This document shows positions 42,660-52,053 of a stretch of 60,555 bases of DNA, piece by piece (positions within the stretch are counted from its first letter, which is position 1; each line of letters begins with the position of its first letter). The notes under the pieces were generated by a model, which worked only from the letters and a program-made list of their open reading frames with translations, did not search any database and was not told where the DNA came from. Both the position numbers and the translations under genes were made by a program. Source of the DNA: a virus; the IMG/VR virus record IMGVR_UViG_3300002835_000195, positions 1 through 60,555 of that record; one strand, 5' to 3'.

Positions 42660-43544
42660 ATGGCAGTAAACCCGTATTTTCGTAGGAACAATGTAGGCGA
42701 GCAGAACCTACTAGAATCACTCACGACCGAGGCTATCAAAATCCACGGTCACGATATGGTGTACATTCCACGAGAAACGGTTACAGAAGACAAGATTCTT
42801 GGCGAAGAAGTGTCCAAGTTCAAGGACGCAAACCGTATAGAAATGTACATGGAAAACGCTGAAGGATTTGATGGCGAAAGTGACATGACTCGGTTTGGTT
42901 TAGATATCCGAGAGAACTGCACTTTCATTGTGTCCAAGCGTAGGTTCTTGGAAGTAATGAGCCACAATACTGCAATCCGAGATTTGGGTCGCCCCCGTGA
43001 AGGCGACATCATTTATTTTGATTATCCGTATAATCTGTTTGAAATCAAGTATGTGGAACACGACAACCCGTTCTATCCGCTGGGTCAACGATACTCTTTC
43101 AAACTGTACTGTGAATCCTTCAAGTACACGCAAGAAGAGATTGATACAGGTGAAAGCGATATGGACGCTGCGGTGGCTGCTGTAGCGACTTATAAAAAAC
43201 TGTTCAAGGTTAGTAGTTCAGCAAAGGCATTCACGGTTGGCGAAGAAATTTACGCTGGTAATTCTGCAAACCCACATGCAGTTGGCAGAGTAGACAAGGT
43301 TGAGGATACCGCAGACAATAACTATTACATTACCGTAAATGTGACCAAAGGTGATTTTGAAGTAGGTGATACCGTTGTTGGCAGAACCAGTAATGCGTCT
43401 ACTGCTATTACAGAGATCACCAATACAAATATCCACACAACTAACGCAAACATTCAAGACAACGAAGCCCTTGATTTGGAAGCCAATCGTGACAACATCT
43501 TTGATTTCACAGAGAAAGATCCGTTTAGTGAAGGACTGTACTGA
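42660..43544 (+). CDS. gp14: Neck protein gp14
   Basis: The 294-aa protein carries the gp14 pattern: VNPYFRRNNVGEQNLLESLT and TEAIKIHGHDMVYIPRETV near the start, then FEIKYVEHDNPFYPLGQRYSFKLYCESFKYTQEEIDTGESDMD, the most conserved stretch. A later part (about 175-260) is an inserted beta domain (SAKAFTVGEEIYAGNSANPHA). gp14 is the second head-tail connector of the neck. It lies between gp13 and gp15, and its TGA overlaps the gp15 ATG. Confidence 0.93.
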   Translation: MAVNPYFRRNNVGEQNLLESLTTEAIKIHGHDMVYIPRETVTEDKILGEEVSKFKDANRIEMYMENAEGFDGESDMTRFGLDIRENCTFIVSKRRFLEVMSHNTAIRDLGRPREGDIIYFDYPYNLFEIKYVEHDNPFYPLGQRYSFKLYCESFKYTQEEIDTGESDMDAAVAAVATYKKLFKVSSSAKAFTVGEEIYAGNSANPHAVGRVDKVEDTADNNYYITVNVTKGDFEVGDTVVGRTSNASTAITEITNTNIHTTNANIQDNEALDLEANRDNIFDFTEKDPFSEGLY

Positions 43545-44404
43545 TGTTTACGCAGTTCTATAACCAATCCATCAGGCGAATGGTGGTGGCATTTGGTGCC
43601 TTATTCAACCAAATCAAGATTTCTCGTGCTACTAGTAACGGCACAGAATACATTGAAGTGCCCCTAGCATACGCTCCCAAAGAAAAGTACAAGGTGCGTT
43701 TAGCAGGAGATCCGTATCTACAGAATCCCATGCAGATTACCCTGCCACGCATGGCATTTGAAATTACAGGATTTGCATACGATCCTGCCCGTAAGCGAAA
43801 CAGCATGCAGCGAAATGTGGTTCGTGATACACAAACATCGTCTATGAAGTATACCTTTGCAGAGGTGCCGTACAACATTGACTTTGGGCTGTATGTGTAC
43901 ACCCGAAACATGGACGACGGGCTGCAAATTGTTGAACAAATACTACCGTACTTTGCTCCTGAATTTGTGGCTACTGTTAACTTTGACGATGTGAATACAA
44001 AGGTAGATGTACCCATCTACCTGAACTCTGTGAGTTCTGAAGAAGACTACGAAGGCGATTTCCAGTCTCGTCGTAGTATTATTTTCACCCTGAACTTCAC
44101 CATGAAGTCGTACATCTTTGGTAATGTCCGCAGTTACAAGGAAATCCGCAAGACCGATACCAAGATTTACGATTTCAATTACTTTCCAAGTTACACCGCA
44201 GGGTCTACACTTGCAGGTGTTACTGGATTGGCAACCAAGATATTCACAGGTATAACAGGACCAAGCGGTGCAAGTTCCAGCAAGTATAACTACACCCCGT
44301 ACACCCAGATTTACGAGTATCAGAGCGGCTCTACTCTTGCACAGGGCGTAACAGTTGAGTGGTTTGGAGACATGGGGATCACAGCACCGCCGTATCCTAG
44401 TTGA
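43544..44404 (+). CDS. gp15: Tail completion and sheath stabiliser protein gp15
   Basis: The 286-aa protein has the typical start FTQFYNQSIRRMVVAFGALFNQI followed by VPLAYAPKEKYKVRLAGDP and ITLPRMAFEITGFAYDPARK, LQIVEQILPYFAPEFVATV. gp15 caps the finished tail and sheath and is the contact with the neck. The final 60 residues (GLATKIFTGITGPSG onward) are a variable tail. The length is close to T4 (272 aa). Order gp13-gp14-gp15-gp16-gp17 is as in T4. Confidence 0.94.
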   Translation: MFTQFYNQSIRRMVVAFGALFNQIKISRATSNGTEYIEVPLAYAPKEKYKVRLAGDPYLQNPMQITLPRMAFEITGFAYDPARKRNSMQRNVVRDTQTSSMKYTFAEVPYNIDFGLYVYTRNMDDGLQIVEQILPYFAPEFVATVNFDDVNTKVDVPIYLNSVSSEEDYEGDFQSRRSIIFTLNFTMKSYIFGNVRSYKEIRKTDTKIYDFNYFPSYTAGSTLAGVTGLATKIFTGITGPSGASSSKYNYTPYTQIYEYQSGSTLAQGVTVEWFGDMGITAPPYPS

Positions 44405-44417
44405 TTGAGAGGTTTTT

Positions 44418-44909
44418 ATGGGTGATGGGTTTTCGCATATTGAAAGTGTATTGGGTGTTGGTAGCACGGGTGAGAGCGAGCCACAGGCTATTGTGCAGTC
44501 TGCTCCCATGCCTATGGTTAAGATAGAGACTCCTCCTCTATCAGACGAGTACCTTGAAAAAGACCTGAAGCACGATTACGAGACTGCTCGTAAAAATCTT
44601 CGTGAATTGGTAGAAGCAGGCAAAAACGCTTTGGATGGGGTTATTGCCGTGGCACAAGAAGGCGACTCGCCCCGTGCGTATGAAGTGGTAGCCCAAATGA
44701 TAAAGACCCTTTCAGAAACCAATCGTGATCTGCTAGATATCCATGACAAGATCAAGGGTATTCGCAAAACTGAAAACAACACCACAAACAACCACACCAC
44801 AAACAATGCCATTTATGTGGGGTCTACTCGTGATCTGCAAGACATTATAAATTCTGCTCGTTCCAGTACAAAAGCGTTTATTGATGCAAAGGTAGAGGAT
44901 GAATCGTGA
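44418..44909 (+). CDS. gp16: Terminase small subunit gp16
   Basis: The 163-aa protein lies directly before the large terminase. The middle is helical, KDLKHDYETARKNLRELVEAGKNALDGVI, then YEVVAQMIKTLSETNRDLLDIHDKI, the central coiled-coil type that rings DNA in T4 gp16 (164 aa). The C-terminus, NNAIYVGSTRDLQDIINSAR, is a family feature. gp16 recognises DNA and stimulates gp17. Its TGA overlaps the GTG start of gp17. Confidence 0.9.
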   Translation: MGDGFSHIESVLGVGSTGESEPQAIVQSAPMPMVKIETPPLSDEYLEKDLKHDYETARKNLRELVEAGKNALDGVIAVAQEGDSPRAYEVVAQMIKTLSETNRDLLDIHDKIKGIRKTENNTTNNHTTNNAIYVGSTRDLQDIINSARSSTKAFIDAKVEDES

Positions 44910-46546
44910 ACAAAAGCCAAAAATATCTTGGAAACGCCAACCTTAAAGCGGCTGGCGTAAACATAAACTTTTCAGAAAAGCAGATTGAAGAGTATGTGCG
45001 GTGCTCTCAAGACCCGCTGTATTTCATCAAAAATTATGTAAAGATTGTGTCTTTGGACAAAGGCTTGGTGCCGTTTGAGCCGTATGAGTTCCAAGAGGAC
45101 ATGATTGAAGCCGTTCACAAGAACCGATTCGTGATCTGCAAGATGCCCCGTCAGAGCGGTAAGTCCACAACCATGATTTCGTTCTTGTTGCACTATATCC
45201 TGTTCAACCAAAGCATGAGCGTGGCAATCTTGGCTAACAAACTAGCCACAGCCCGTGAACTGCTGGGACGCTTGAAACTAGCCTACGAGTACCTGCCTGT
45301 GTGGTTGCAGCAGGGTGTGGTAGAGTGGAACAAAGGCTCAATTGTACTAGAAAACGGCTCCAAAGTGCTTGCAGCAGCCACTTCATCGTCCGCTGTTCGT
45401 GGTGGTTCGTACAACTGCATCATGTTGGACGAGTTTGCGTATGTGCCGCAGAATGTGGCTGAAGAGTTTTTCTCGTCGGTGTATCCCACCATTACAAGCG
45501 GTAAAGAAACCAAAGTTATTATTGTGTCCACTCCCAAAGGCTTGAACATGTTCTACCGCCTGTGGGTAAACGCCAACAAGCGAACGGGAGAAGAAGGCAA
45601 GAACGAGTATTATCCAATCGAAGTGCATTGGAGCGATGTGCCAGGTCGTGACGAAGAGTGGAAAAAGCAAACCATTTCCAACACCTCCGAAGAGCAGTTT
45701 CGCACAGAGTTTGAAACGGAGTTCTTGGGTTCGGTACACACCCTTGTGCACCCCGAAAAACTAAAATGCTTGGCGTACCGCACTCCTGAATATTTTAATA
45801 GCGAAGGTTTGCGTGTGTACACCCGTCCCGAAGCAGGGCACAAGTATGTGATTGTGGTAGACACCTCTCGTGGAGTTGGGCAAGACTACCATGCGTTTAC
45901 TGTGGTGGATGTAACGCAGATACCGTACAAGGTGGTAGCCACATTCCGCAACAACCAACTAGCCCCCATGTTGTATCCCAATGCCATCTACCCTGTGGCT
46001 CGTCAGTACAACAACGCATTCGTGCTTGTGGAGATTAACGATATTGGACAGCAGGTAGCAGACATTCTACACGATGACATGGAATACGACAACATCATTT
46101 ATGTGCAGATGCAGGGACGCAAGGGACAGGTTGTGAACGGTGGCTTCGGGCGTGGCGGCTCGGCTATGAAGGGAGTAAAGACCTCCACAGCCGTGAAGCG
46201 TATAGGCTGTGCCATTCTGAAAAACCTGATTGAAGACTCTAAACTGCTAGTGGAAGATTTTAGTGTGGTGGACGAGTTGTGTACTTTTGTGGCACGGGGC
46301 GATTCTTTTGAAGCCGAAGACAATCATAATGACGATTTGGTAATGACTCTAGTGCTATTTGGATGGCTCACAACCCAAGCATATTTTAAAGATATTACAG
46401 GCAGCGACATCCGAAAAGACCTGTACGAAGACCAAATGAAAAATTTGGAAGAAGAAATGACTCCTTTTGGTTTCGTAGACGACGGTAGCGATCCCACAGG
46501 GTTCACAGACGGCAGCGGAACGGCTTGGAATTGGGGTGGTGACTGA
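44906..46546 (+). CDS. gp17: Terminase large subunit gp17
   Basis: The packaging motor protein has 546 aa (T4 gp17 610 aa). The ATPase has a Walker-A-type MPRQSGKST at residues 80-88, Walker B CIMLDE at 171-176 and the coupling segment IIVSTPKG at 205-212. The C-terminal nuclease begins at VIVVDTSRG with Asp319 as first metal ligand, then LVEINDIGQQVADIL, and DNHNDDLVMTLVLFGW near 473-488 with the closing Asp residues. It starts with GTG overlapping the gp16 stop, with AGAGGA upstream. It translocates DNA into the prohead at the portal and cuts concatemers. The last 40 residues are acidic and Gly-rich. Confidence 0.97.
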   Translation: MNKSQKYLGNANLKAAGVNINFSEKQIEEYVRCSQDPLYFIKNYVKIVSLDKGLVPFEPYEFQEDMIEAVHKNRFVICKMPRQSGKSTTMISFLLHYILFNQSMSVAILANKLATARELLGRLKLAYEYLPVWLQQGVVEWNKGSIVLENGSKVLAAATSSSAVRGGSYNCIMLDEFAYVPQNVAEEFFSSVYPTITSGKETKVIIVSTPKGLNMFYRLWVNANKRTGEEGKNEYYPIEVHWSDVPGRDEEWKKQTISNTSEEQFRTEFETEFLGSVHTLVHPEKLKCLAYRTPEYFNSEGLRVYTRPEAGHKYVIVVDTSRGVGQDYHAFTVVDVTQIPYKVVATFRNNQLAPMLYPNAIYPVARQYNNAFVLVEINDIGQQVADILHDDMEYDNIIYVQMQGRKGQVVNGGFGRGGSAMKGVKTSTAVKRIGCAILKNLIEDSKLLVEDFSVVDELCTFVARGDSFEAEDNHNDDLVMTLVLFGWLTTQAYFKDITGSDIRKDLYEDQMKNLEEEMTPFGFVDDGSDPTGFTDGSGTAWNWGGD

Positions 46547-46551
46547 CGGGG

Positions 46552-46559
46552 CTAAATAT
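46552..46559 (+). promoter_or_regulatory. Candidate late promoter (CTAAATAT) for gp18
   Basis: The octamer lies in the 112-bp gap before the tail sheath gene and is followed by a structured leader. Confidence 0.55.
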
Positions 46560-46561
46560 AA

Positions 46562-46591
46562 GGATTCGTGGCGTAGCCACAGGAAAAATCC
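46562..46591 (+). other. Hairpin in the gp18 mRNA leader
   Basis: GGATT (46562-46566) can pair with AATCC (46587-46591), and inside it GTGGC (46568-46572) pairs with GCCAC (46576-46580) around a GTA loop. It would lie at the 5' end of a transcript from the promoter at 46552 and may protect the abundant sheath mRNA. It is not followed by U residues, so it is not an intrinsic terminator. Confidence 0.5.
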
Positions 46592-46658
46592 AAATAATAC
46601 ATACAAGTAGAAGTAACGACACCACACCCCGTGCTTCACAGACGAAGGAGACACCACA

Positions 46659-48710
46659 ATGGGATTTAGAGTAAGCCCTGGCGTAAGCATCAAAGAAGTA
46701 GACCTGACCACAATCGTTCCCGCCGTAGCAACCACACCTGGCGGTTTTGCAGGATATTTCCACTGGGGACCAGTCAACGAAATCGTGACTGTTGCCAACG
46801 AGCGTGAACTATCAAATATTTTCCAGAAGCCCGACAATAACAACTATGTGGACTTCTTTACACCTGCCAACTTCCTACAGTACGGAAACAGCATGCAGGT
46901 TGTGCGTGTTGTGGGTAGTGGTTCTTACAATTCTAATGTTACAAAAGCAGGTGCAACTGCTGTAAACAATCTGTACATCACCAATTCCACTAACTTTGGT
47001 GCTAGTGCTGGACTTACCGCTTCTACTCCTGCAACTAACGGAGTATTGTTTGCATCCAAATATCCAGGTGTTCTTGGAAACAGCATAAAGGTTGTGCTTA
47101 CAAGCGGAAACGGTATTACTGGAGCGTCTTTGGCTGCTGCTGCTTCTCTCGGTGCTACTTTCATAGACATGCACACCACAGGACAGAGCCAAGTTCGTTA
47201 TTTTGCTGTGGGCGATGATGTTGTTTTTGCTGACGGAACTACTGTTACAATCAGTGGAGTTCAAAGAGGAACAACCGCCAGCACCACTTTCACTACATTG
47301 ACTCCAACCAATGGCGACTTCTTCGGAGTAACCAGCGGAGTCACTTTAGACGGAAGTGGTTTACCACGAGTTCGTCTGCTTCTGTCTTCTATTCTTCCAA
47401 GAGCACAGGCTGCTGGAAATAGTTTCGATCTAAAAAGTGCATACGCCAAGTATGTGTCTACAGGCGCAACAACCACCAATTACGCAAGTGATGCTGGTGG
47501 AAACGGCGATCTTGTGAGTGTGCTAGTGTTTGACAAGGACGGAAAGTGGACAGGAACCGCAAACAATCTTTTGGAGAAGTTTGAAGGCTTGTCTCGTGCT
47601 TCAGATGCCCGTAATTACGACGGAAGCAGCAACTACTACCGAACCGTAATCAACGATCAGTCTGATTATGTTTGGGCACTTTCTCAAGAGTTGAATAGTA
47701 ACACAGCAACTTCTGCGTCTTCTACTTTTTCAACAGCAGTTGGACCTGCTCTAAGCACCGCATCGGCTGTTGGTGCTGGAGTCAACTCTCTAGGATTGAC
47801 TGGTGCTGCATCAGTTGCACCAAGCGACAGCGAGCGTTGGTCTAGTGGATGGAGCCTGTTCCAAGACGCAGACACCGTTGATGTGTCTCTGCTTCCAACA
47901 GGAAACGCTTCTGCAACTCTTGAACAACTCATTATTCAGCAGATTTGCGAGAAGCGTCTCGACTGCATGGCATTCGTGTCTCCTGCACAGACCGACATCG
48001 AAAACAAGCAGCCATACGAAGCACTTAGTGCAATCAAGACTTTCCGCGATAGCACATTGAATGTAAATAGTTCATACGCTGTTGCTGACAGTGGTTGGAA
48101 GTATCAACTAGACACTTACAATAACCTTGTTCGTCTAGTGCCTCTCAACGCTGATATTGCAGGTCTAGTGGCTCGTACCGAGTTCACCAATGAAGCGTGG
48201 TTCTCGCCCGCAGGCTTCAACCGTGGACAGGTCAAGAGTGTGGTCAAGTTGGCGTACAACCCGTCCAGCGAAGCCCACCGTGACGAACTGTATACCCGTC
48301 AAATCAACCCTGTGGTTTCATTCCCAGGAGAAGGCGTAATTCTGTTTGGCGACAAGACCATGCAGACTCGTCCTTCTGCGTTTGACCGTATCAATGTTCG
48401 TCGCCTGTTCATCATTCTTGAGAAGGCAATTGCCACCGCTAGCAAGTTCTTCCTGTTTGAGCAGAACGATGCGTTCACCCGTGCTCAATTCAAGAATCTA
48501 GTGGTTCCGTTCCTCAAGACGGTTCAGCAGCGTCGTGGCATCACAGACTTCAAGGTGGTGTGCGATGAAACCAACAACACAGGCGAAATAATTGACCGCA
48601 ACGAGTTTGTTGCAGATATCTTCGTCAAGCCCACCCGCAGCATCAACTTTATCCAGTTGAACTTTATTGCCACCAAGACTGGCGTAAACTTCAGCGAAGT
48701 TGGCGGCTGA
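46659..48710 (+). CDS. gp18: Tail sheath protein gp18
   Basis: The 683-aa protein has the conserved start MGFRVSPGVSIKEVDLTTIVPAVATTPGGFAGYFHWGP found in T4-like sheaths and the C-terminal sheath domain: FNRGQVKSVVKLAYNPSSEAHRDELYTRQINPVV, GEGVILFGDKTMQTRPSAFDRINVRRLF and VKPTRSINFIQLNFIATKTG. These strands make the handshake mesh between subunits that contracts on infection. T4 gp18 has 659 aa. The middle, residues 80-250, is a protruding, variable domain. A CTAAATA promoter and a GAAGGAG ribosome-binding site precede it. Confidence 0.96.
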   Translation: MGFRVSPGVSIKEVDLTTIVPAVATTPGGFAGYFHWGPVNEIVTVANERELSNIFQKPDNNNYVDFFTPANFLQYGNSMQVVRVVGSGSYNSNVTKAGATAVNNLYITNSTNFGASAGLTASTPATNGVLFASKYPGVLGNSIKVVLTSGNGITGASLAAAASLGATFIDMHTTGQSQVRYFAVGDDVVFADGTTVTISGVQRGTTASTTFTTLTPTNGDFFGVTSGVTLDGSGLPRVRLLLSSILPRAQAAGNSFDLKSAYAKYVSTGATTTNYASDAGGNGDLVSVLVFDKDGKWTGTANNLLEKFEGLSRASDARNYDGSSNYYRTVINDQSDYVWALSQELNSNTATSASSTFSTAVGPALSTASAVGAGVNSLGLTGAASVAPSDSERWSSGWSLFQDADTVDVSLLPTGNASATLEQLIIQQICEKRLDCMAFVSPAQTDIENKQPYEALSAIKTFRDSTLNVNSSYAVADSGWKYQLDTYNNLVRLVPLNADIAGLVARTEFTNEAWFSPAGFNRGQVKSVVKLAYNPSSEAHRDELYTRQINPVVSFPGEGVILFGDKTMQTRPSAFDRINVRRLFIILEKAIATASKFFLFEQNDAFTRAQFKNLVVPFLKTVQQRRGITDFKVVCDETNNTGEIIDRNEFVADIFVKPTRSINFIQLNFIATKTGVNFSEVGG

Positions 48711-48713
48711 TCG

Positions 48714-48721
48714 TATAGATA
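48714..48721 (+). promoter_or_regulatory. Candidate late promoter (TATAGATA) for gp19
   Basis: The octamer lies in the gp18-gp19 gap, 23 bases before the gp19 ATG, with AAAGGAG in between. Confidence 0.42.
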
Positions 48722-48744
48722 AGAGAGAAAAGGAGTAAGTCCTA

Positions 48745-49350
48745 ATGCCAGTAGAACCAACTAACAATATTTCAGGGTTCGTAAACGCCTTCGCTGGCGG
48801 TGGTGCTCGTACCAATCTATTCGTGGTCAACGGGTCAATTCCAGGGTACGCAGACAACCGAGCAATTTCTTTCTTGGTAAAGGCTGCACAGATTCCTGCC
48901 TCGTCCATCGGAACCATTGAAGTTCCGTACCGTGGTCGTCGCATCAAACTTCCTGGGGACAGAGTTTTCCAAGACTGGACACTCACCGTGATCTCTGATA
49001 CCAACCTCGCTCTCCGTTCGGCATTTGAGGCTTGGAGTGCCATTTTCAATCAGCACACCGCCAACACCGCTCCCCGTAACTTCATGGAGTTCATGCCCAC
49101 TTGGTCGGTTACTCAACTCCATCGTGACGGTGAGGCTGTGCGTACCTACAATTTCATTGGTTGCTTCCCCAGCGATGTGGGCAGCATTGATCTGTCTTAC
49201 GAGAACAATGACCAAATTGCTGAATTCCCCGTAACCCTAAACTACTCGTGGTGGGAAGCCGCTCCTGGGGCAGCAGTTCCCGCTACTGGTGGCAGCGGTC
49301 TAGGAGCCGTACTACAAGGTCTTGGTATCAACTTCGGTCAGGGCTTCTGA
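48745..49350 (+). CDS. gp19: Tail tube protein gp19
   Basis: The 201-aa protein matches T4 gp19 (163 aa), the subunit of the inner tail tube. It carries AISFLVKAAQIPASSIGTIE, VPYRGRRIKLPGDRVFQDWT, LTVISDTNLALRSAFEAWSAIF and YNFIGCFPSDVGSIDLSYENNDQIAEFPVTLNYSWW. The Gly-rich last 30 residues are an extra tail. Position directly after the sheath gene is canonical. Confidence 0.96.
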   Translation: MPVEPTNNISGFVNAFAGGGARTNLFVVNGSIPGYADNRAISFLVKAAQIPASSIGTIEVPYRGRRIKLPGDRVFQDWTLTVISDTNLALRSAFEAWSAIFNQHTANTAPRNFMEFMPTWSVTQLHRDGEAVRTYNFIGCFPSDVGSIDLSYENNDQIAEFPVTLNYSWWEAAPGAAVPATGGSGLGAVLQGLGINFGQGF

Positions 49351-49376
49351 AGCCCTTTTGAAAAGGTAATTATATT

Positions 49377-51074
49377 ATGGCTATCAACCTGTTCGGCTTT
49401 AGCATCGGTAAAAAGGATGGCAAGGACGCGGCTTCTGCGGAGGAACTCCTCAAGAAGCCCGTTTCTTTTGTGCCCCCAGATTACGATGACGGAGCCACTC
49501 CCATTGAAGTGGGTGGATATTTCGGAGCGTATGTTGACTTTGACGGCTCTGTAAAGTCTGACATTGAACTCATCTACAAATATCGTGAGATGGCACTCCA
49601 CCCCGAGTGTGAAAGTGCTATTGCAGATATTTGCAACGAGAGTATTGTTTACAACGACACACTAGACGCTGTAAAGATTGATGTGTCAGCAGTCAAACAA
49701 AACAAGAGCATCAAGGACAAGATTGAGGACGAGTTCCACGAAGTTCTAAATCTTTTAGACTTTACTCGTCGTGGCTACGAAGTGTTTCGCAAGTGGTACA
49801 TAGACAGCCGTTTGTACTACCATATTATTGTTGACGAGAAGAACAAGAAGAAAGGCATTCTTGAACTGCGTCCAATTGATCCAACCAGAATTCGTAAGGT
49901 TCGCAAAGTAAAGAAGAAGCCACTCACCGCAAATACCAGCGGTGGCAAGATGGCAAACGCTCCACTTGGTGTAAATCTTGTTTCTGAAATAGAAGAGTTC
50001 TACATCTACAGCGAACAAGATCAGGCTTCGTCCACCATGACACTGGATGGACTTAAGATTAATCCTGATGCCATCTGCTTTATTCACAGCGGACTGTACG
50101 ATTCTCGTCGCAAGAAAATTGTGGGTTATCTACACAAGGCAATCAAGGCACTCAATCAGTTGCGTATGATTGAGGACGCGGTAATCATTTACCGTCTAGC
50201 CCGTGCTCCTGAACGCCGTATTTTCTATGTGGATGTGGGCAATCTACCCAAGCAAAAAGCAGAAGAATATGTGCGTGGACTCATGCAGCGGTATCGTAAC
50301 AAACTCATGTACGATCCCAATACAGGTGAGATGAACGATACCCGTAAGCACCTGTCCATGCTTGAAGACTTTTGGATGCCTCGTCGTGAAGGCGGCAAGG
50401 GCACAGAAGTCAGTACTTTACAGGGTGGACAGAATCTTGGTGAAATGGAAGATGTCAAGTATTTCCAAAAGAAACTGTTCCAGTCTCTTAATGTACCCAC
50501 TTCTCGCCTAGAGGAAAGCACAGGCTTCAACATTGGTCGTGCGTCTGAAATTAGCCGCGATGAAGTAAAATTCTTCAAGTTTGTGGAACGACTTCGCATG
50601 AAGTTCTCGGAAGTGTTCTTGAATCTGCTCCGTATCCAGTTGGTACTTAAGGGTATTATTCGTGAAGACGAGTGGCAAGACATTGAACCCAAGATTGCGT
50701 TCAAGTTCAACAAAGACTCCCATTTCAGCGAACTCAAAGAGAGCGAAATTCTCAAAGACCGTCTACAGTCTGCACGAGACGCAGAAGACTTTGTTGGCAA
50801 GTACTACTCCCGCGATTTTGTGCGTCGGCATATTTTAAAGCAGACTGCGGAAGACATTGAAGAGATTGACAATGCCATCAAGAAGGAAATGGCAGAGGGC
50901 AAGATTGTGTCTCCCGAAGGGCAAATGACCCCAGTTGAGGCGGTTGGTGGTGCTTCTGCCGAGGGCGGTGCTGCCCCTGAAGGTGCTGCTTCTGCTCCAG
51001 AACCCGAGGTAACAATTGGTGAAATTGTGGGTGGCGACGAGGACGAGGACGAGTTTGGAAATCCCAAGGAATAA
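49377..51074 (+). CDS. gp20: Portal protein gp20
   Basis: The 565-aa protein (T4 gp20 524 aa) forms the dodecameric ring at one capsid vertex through which DNA passes. It contains IYKYREMALHPECESAIADICNESIV, LELRPIDPTRIRKVRKV, APERRIFYVDVGNLPKQKAEEYVRGLMQRYRNKLMYDPNTGE, SMLEDFWMPRREGGKGTEVSTLQGGQNLGEMEDVKYFQKKLFQSLNVPTSRLE, all diagnostic for T4-like portals. The last 60 residues are Ala/Glu/Asp-rich and probably disordered. The start has AAAGG upstream and lies behind gp19 as in T4. Confidence 0.97.
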   Translation: MAINLFGFSIGKKDGKDAASAEELLKKPVSFVPPDYDDGATPIEVGGYFGAYVDFDGSVKSDIELIYKYREMALHPECESAIADICNESIVYNDTLDAVKIDVSAVKQNKSIKDKIEDEFHEVLNLLDFTRRGYEVFRKWYIDSRLYYHIIVDEKNKKKGILELRPIDPTRIRKVRKVKKKPLTANTSGGKMANAPLGVNLVSEIEEFYIYSEQDQASSTMTLDGLKINPDAICFIHSGLYDSRRKKIVGYLHKAIKALNQLRMIEDAVIIYRLARAPERRIFYVDVGNLPKQKAEEYVRGLMQRYRNKLMYDPNTGEMNDTRKHLSMLEDFWMPRREGGKGTEVSTLQGGQNLGEMEDVKYFQKKLFQSLNVPTSRLEESTGFNIGRASEISRDEVKFFKFVERLRMKFSEVFLNLLRIQLVLKGIIREDEWQDIEPKIAFKFNKDSHFSELKESEILKDRLQSARDAEDFVGKYYSRDFVRRHILKQTAEDIEEIDNAIKKEMAEGKIVSPEGQMTPVEAVGGASAEGGAAPEGAASAPEPEVTIGEIVGGDEDEDEFGNPKE

Positions 51075-51114
51075 TATTTCAACCCTCTCTAATAGGCGAG
51101 AAATACAGCGAATA

Positions 51115-51122
51115 CTAAATAA
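51115..51122 (+). promoter_or_regulatory. Candidate late promoter (CTAAATAA) for the prohead genes
   Basis: The octamer lies in the gap after gp20, 23 bases before the prohead core gene, with AAGGAG in between. Confidence 0.5.
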
Positions 51123-51145
51123 ATAAGGTCTGACAAGGAGAACCT

Positions 51146-51409
51146 ATGGACATCAACAAGAAGATCGTAAAAGCCCTGCTAGAGAAGAACTATGTGGACG
51201 CTAAGGAAAGCGTTTTCAAGAACCTGTACGCCAAGGCTTCGCTCCTGCTAGACGAAGAGCGTGTTGGTCTTGCTGAAGCCCTTTTCAACGAAGACAAGAA
51301 GATGGGCATCTACAGCGATGGCGAGGACGGCGAAGACAAGAAAGAAACCAAGAAGAAGAAGACCAAGAGCGAAAAGCCGTCCATGTACGAAGAGGCTGAA
51401 GGCAACTAA
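51146..51409 (+). CDS. Prohead core protein, gp67/gp68-like
   Basis: This 87-aa protein has an N-terminal helix IVKALLEKNYVDAKESVFKN, then YAKASLLLDEERVGLAEALF, which resembles prohead core proteins of the T4 gp67/gp68 class. The second half is a charged run (EDGEDKKETKKKKTKSEKPS). It lies between the portal and the prohead protease as gene 67/68 does in T4, and its stop overlaps the gp21 ATG. Core proteins shape the prohead and are destroyed by gp21. Similarity is by position and composition, so gp67 and gp68 are not separated here. Confidence 0.75.
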   Translation: MDINKKIVKALLEKNYVDAKESVFKNLYAKASLLLDEERVGLAEALFNEDKKMGIYSDGEDGEDKKETKKKKTKSEKPSMYEEAEGN

Positions 51410-52053
51410 TGAAACTCATCACCGAAACAACCCAGAGTGAAATTCAAGTCTTGACCGAAGAAAAGAACGGTCAGAAGAATTATTTCATTAAGGGTGTATT
51501 CATGGAATCGGATACCAAGAACCGTAACGGTCGCGTGTATCCTGGGGCTATTATGGACAAGGAAATCGGTCGCTACAATAACGAGTATGTAAAGCAGAAC
51601 CGTGCTATGGGTGAACTTGGGCATCCCGAAGGCCCAACCGTGAACCTAGAGCGCGTGTCGCACATCATCAAGAATCTGTCCGTGGACGGCAAGCAGATTA
51701 TTGGTGAAGCCAAGATCATGGACACCCCCTACGGCAAGATTGTAAAGAATCTGATTGACGAAGGAGCCAAACTAGGCGTTTCGTCCCGTGGCATGGGTAG
51801 CCTCAAGGAACAGGATGGAGTCAATGTGGTGCAAGAAGACTTCATGCTTGCAGCAGTGGATGTGGTGGCTGATCCCTCCGCACCCAATGCGTTTGTGAAC
51901 GGTATCATGGAAGGCAAGGAATGGATTTGGGATAATGGGGTTCTCAAGCCTGTAGTTATTGAACAGTACAAGAAGGTAATCAAAAATACCCCGTCCCGCA
52001 AACTAGAAGAGCAGGCAATGAACCTGTTCAAAGACTTCATCTCAAGACTCTGA
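51409..52053 (+). CDS. gp21: Prohead core protease gp21
   Basis: The 214-aa protein (T4 212 aa) is of the herpes-assemblin-like U35 fold. The block NRNGRVYPGAIMDKEIGRYN is followed by GELGHPEG with the catalytic-type His72, and by LGVSSRGMGSL with Ser125/126 as candidate nucleophile. It matures the prohead by cutting gp23, gp22 and core proteins after L/I-x-E motifs. The ATG overlaps the core-protein stop. Next to gp22 and gp23 as in T4. Confidence 0.95.
   Translation: MKLITETTQSEIQVLTEEKNGQKNYFIKGVFMESDTKNRNGRVYPGAIMDKEIGRYNNEYVKQNRAMGELGHPEGPTVNLERVSHIIKNLSVDGKQIIGEAKIMDTPYGKIVKNLIDEGAKLGVSSRGMGSLKEQDGVNVVQEDFMLAAVDVVADPSAPNAFVNGIMEGKEWIWDNGVLKPVVIEQYKKVIKNTPSRKLEEQAMNLFKDFISRL

Noticed and set aside
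43943-44509. 188-aa minus-strand ORF
   Set aside because: Spans gp15 and gp16 antisense, with no motif or start signal.
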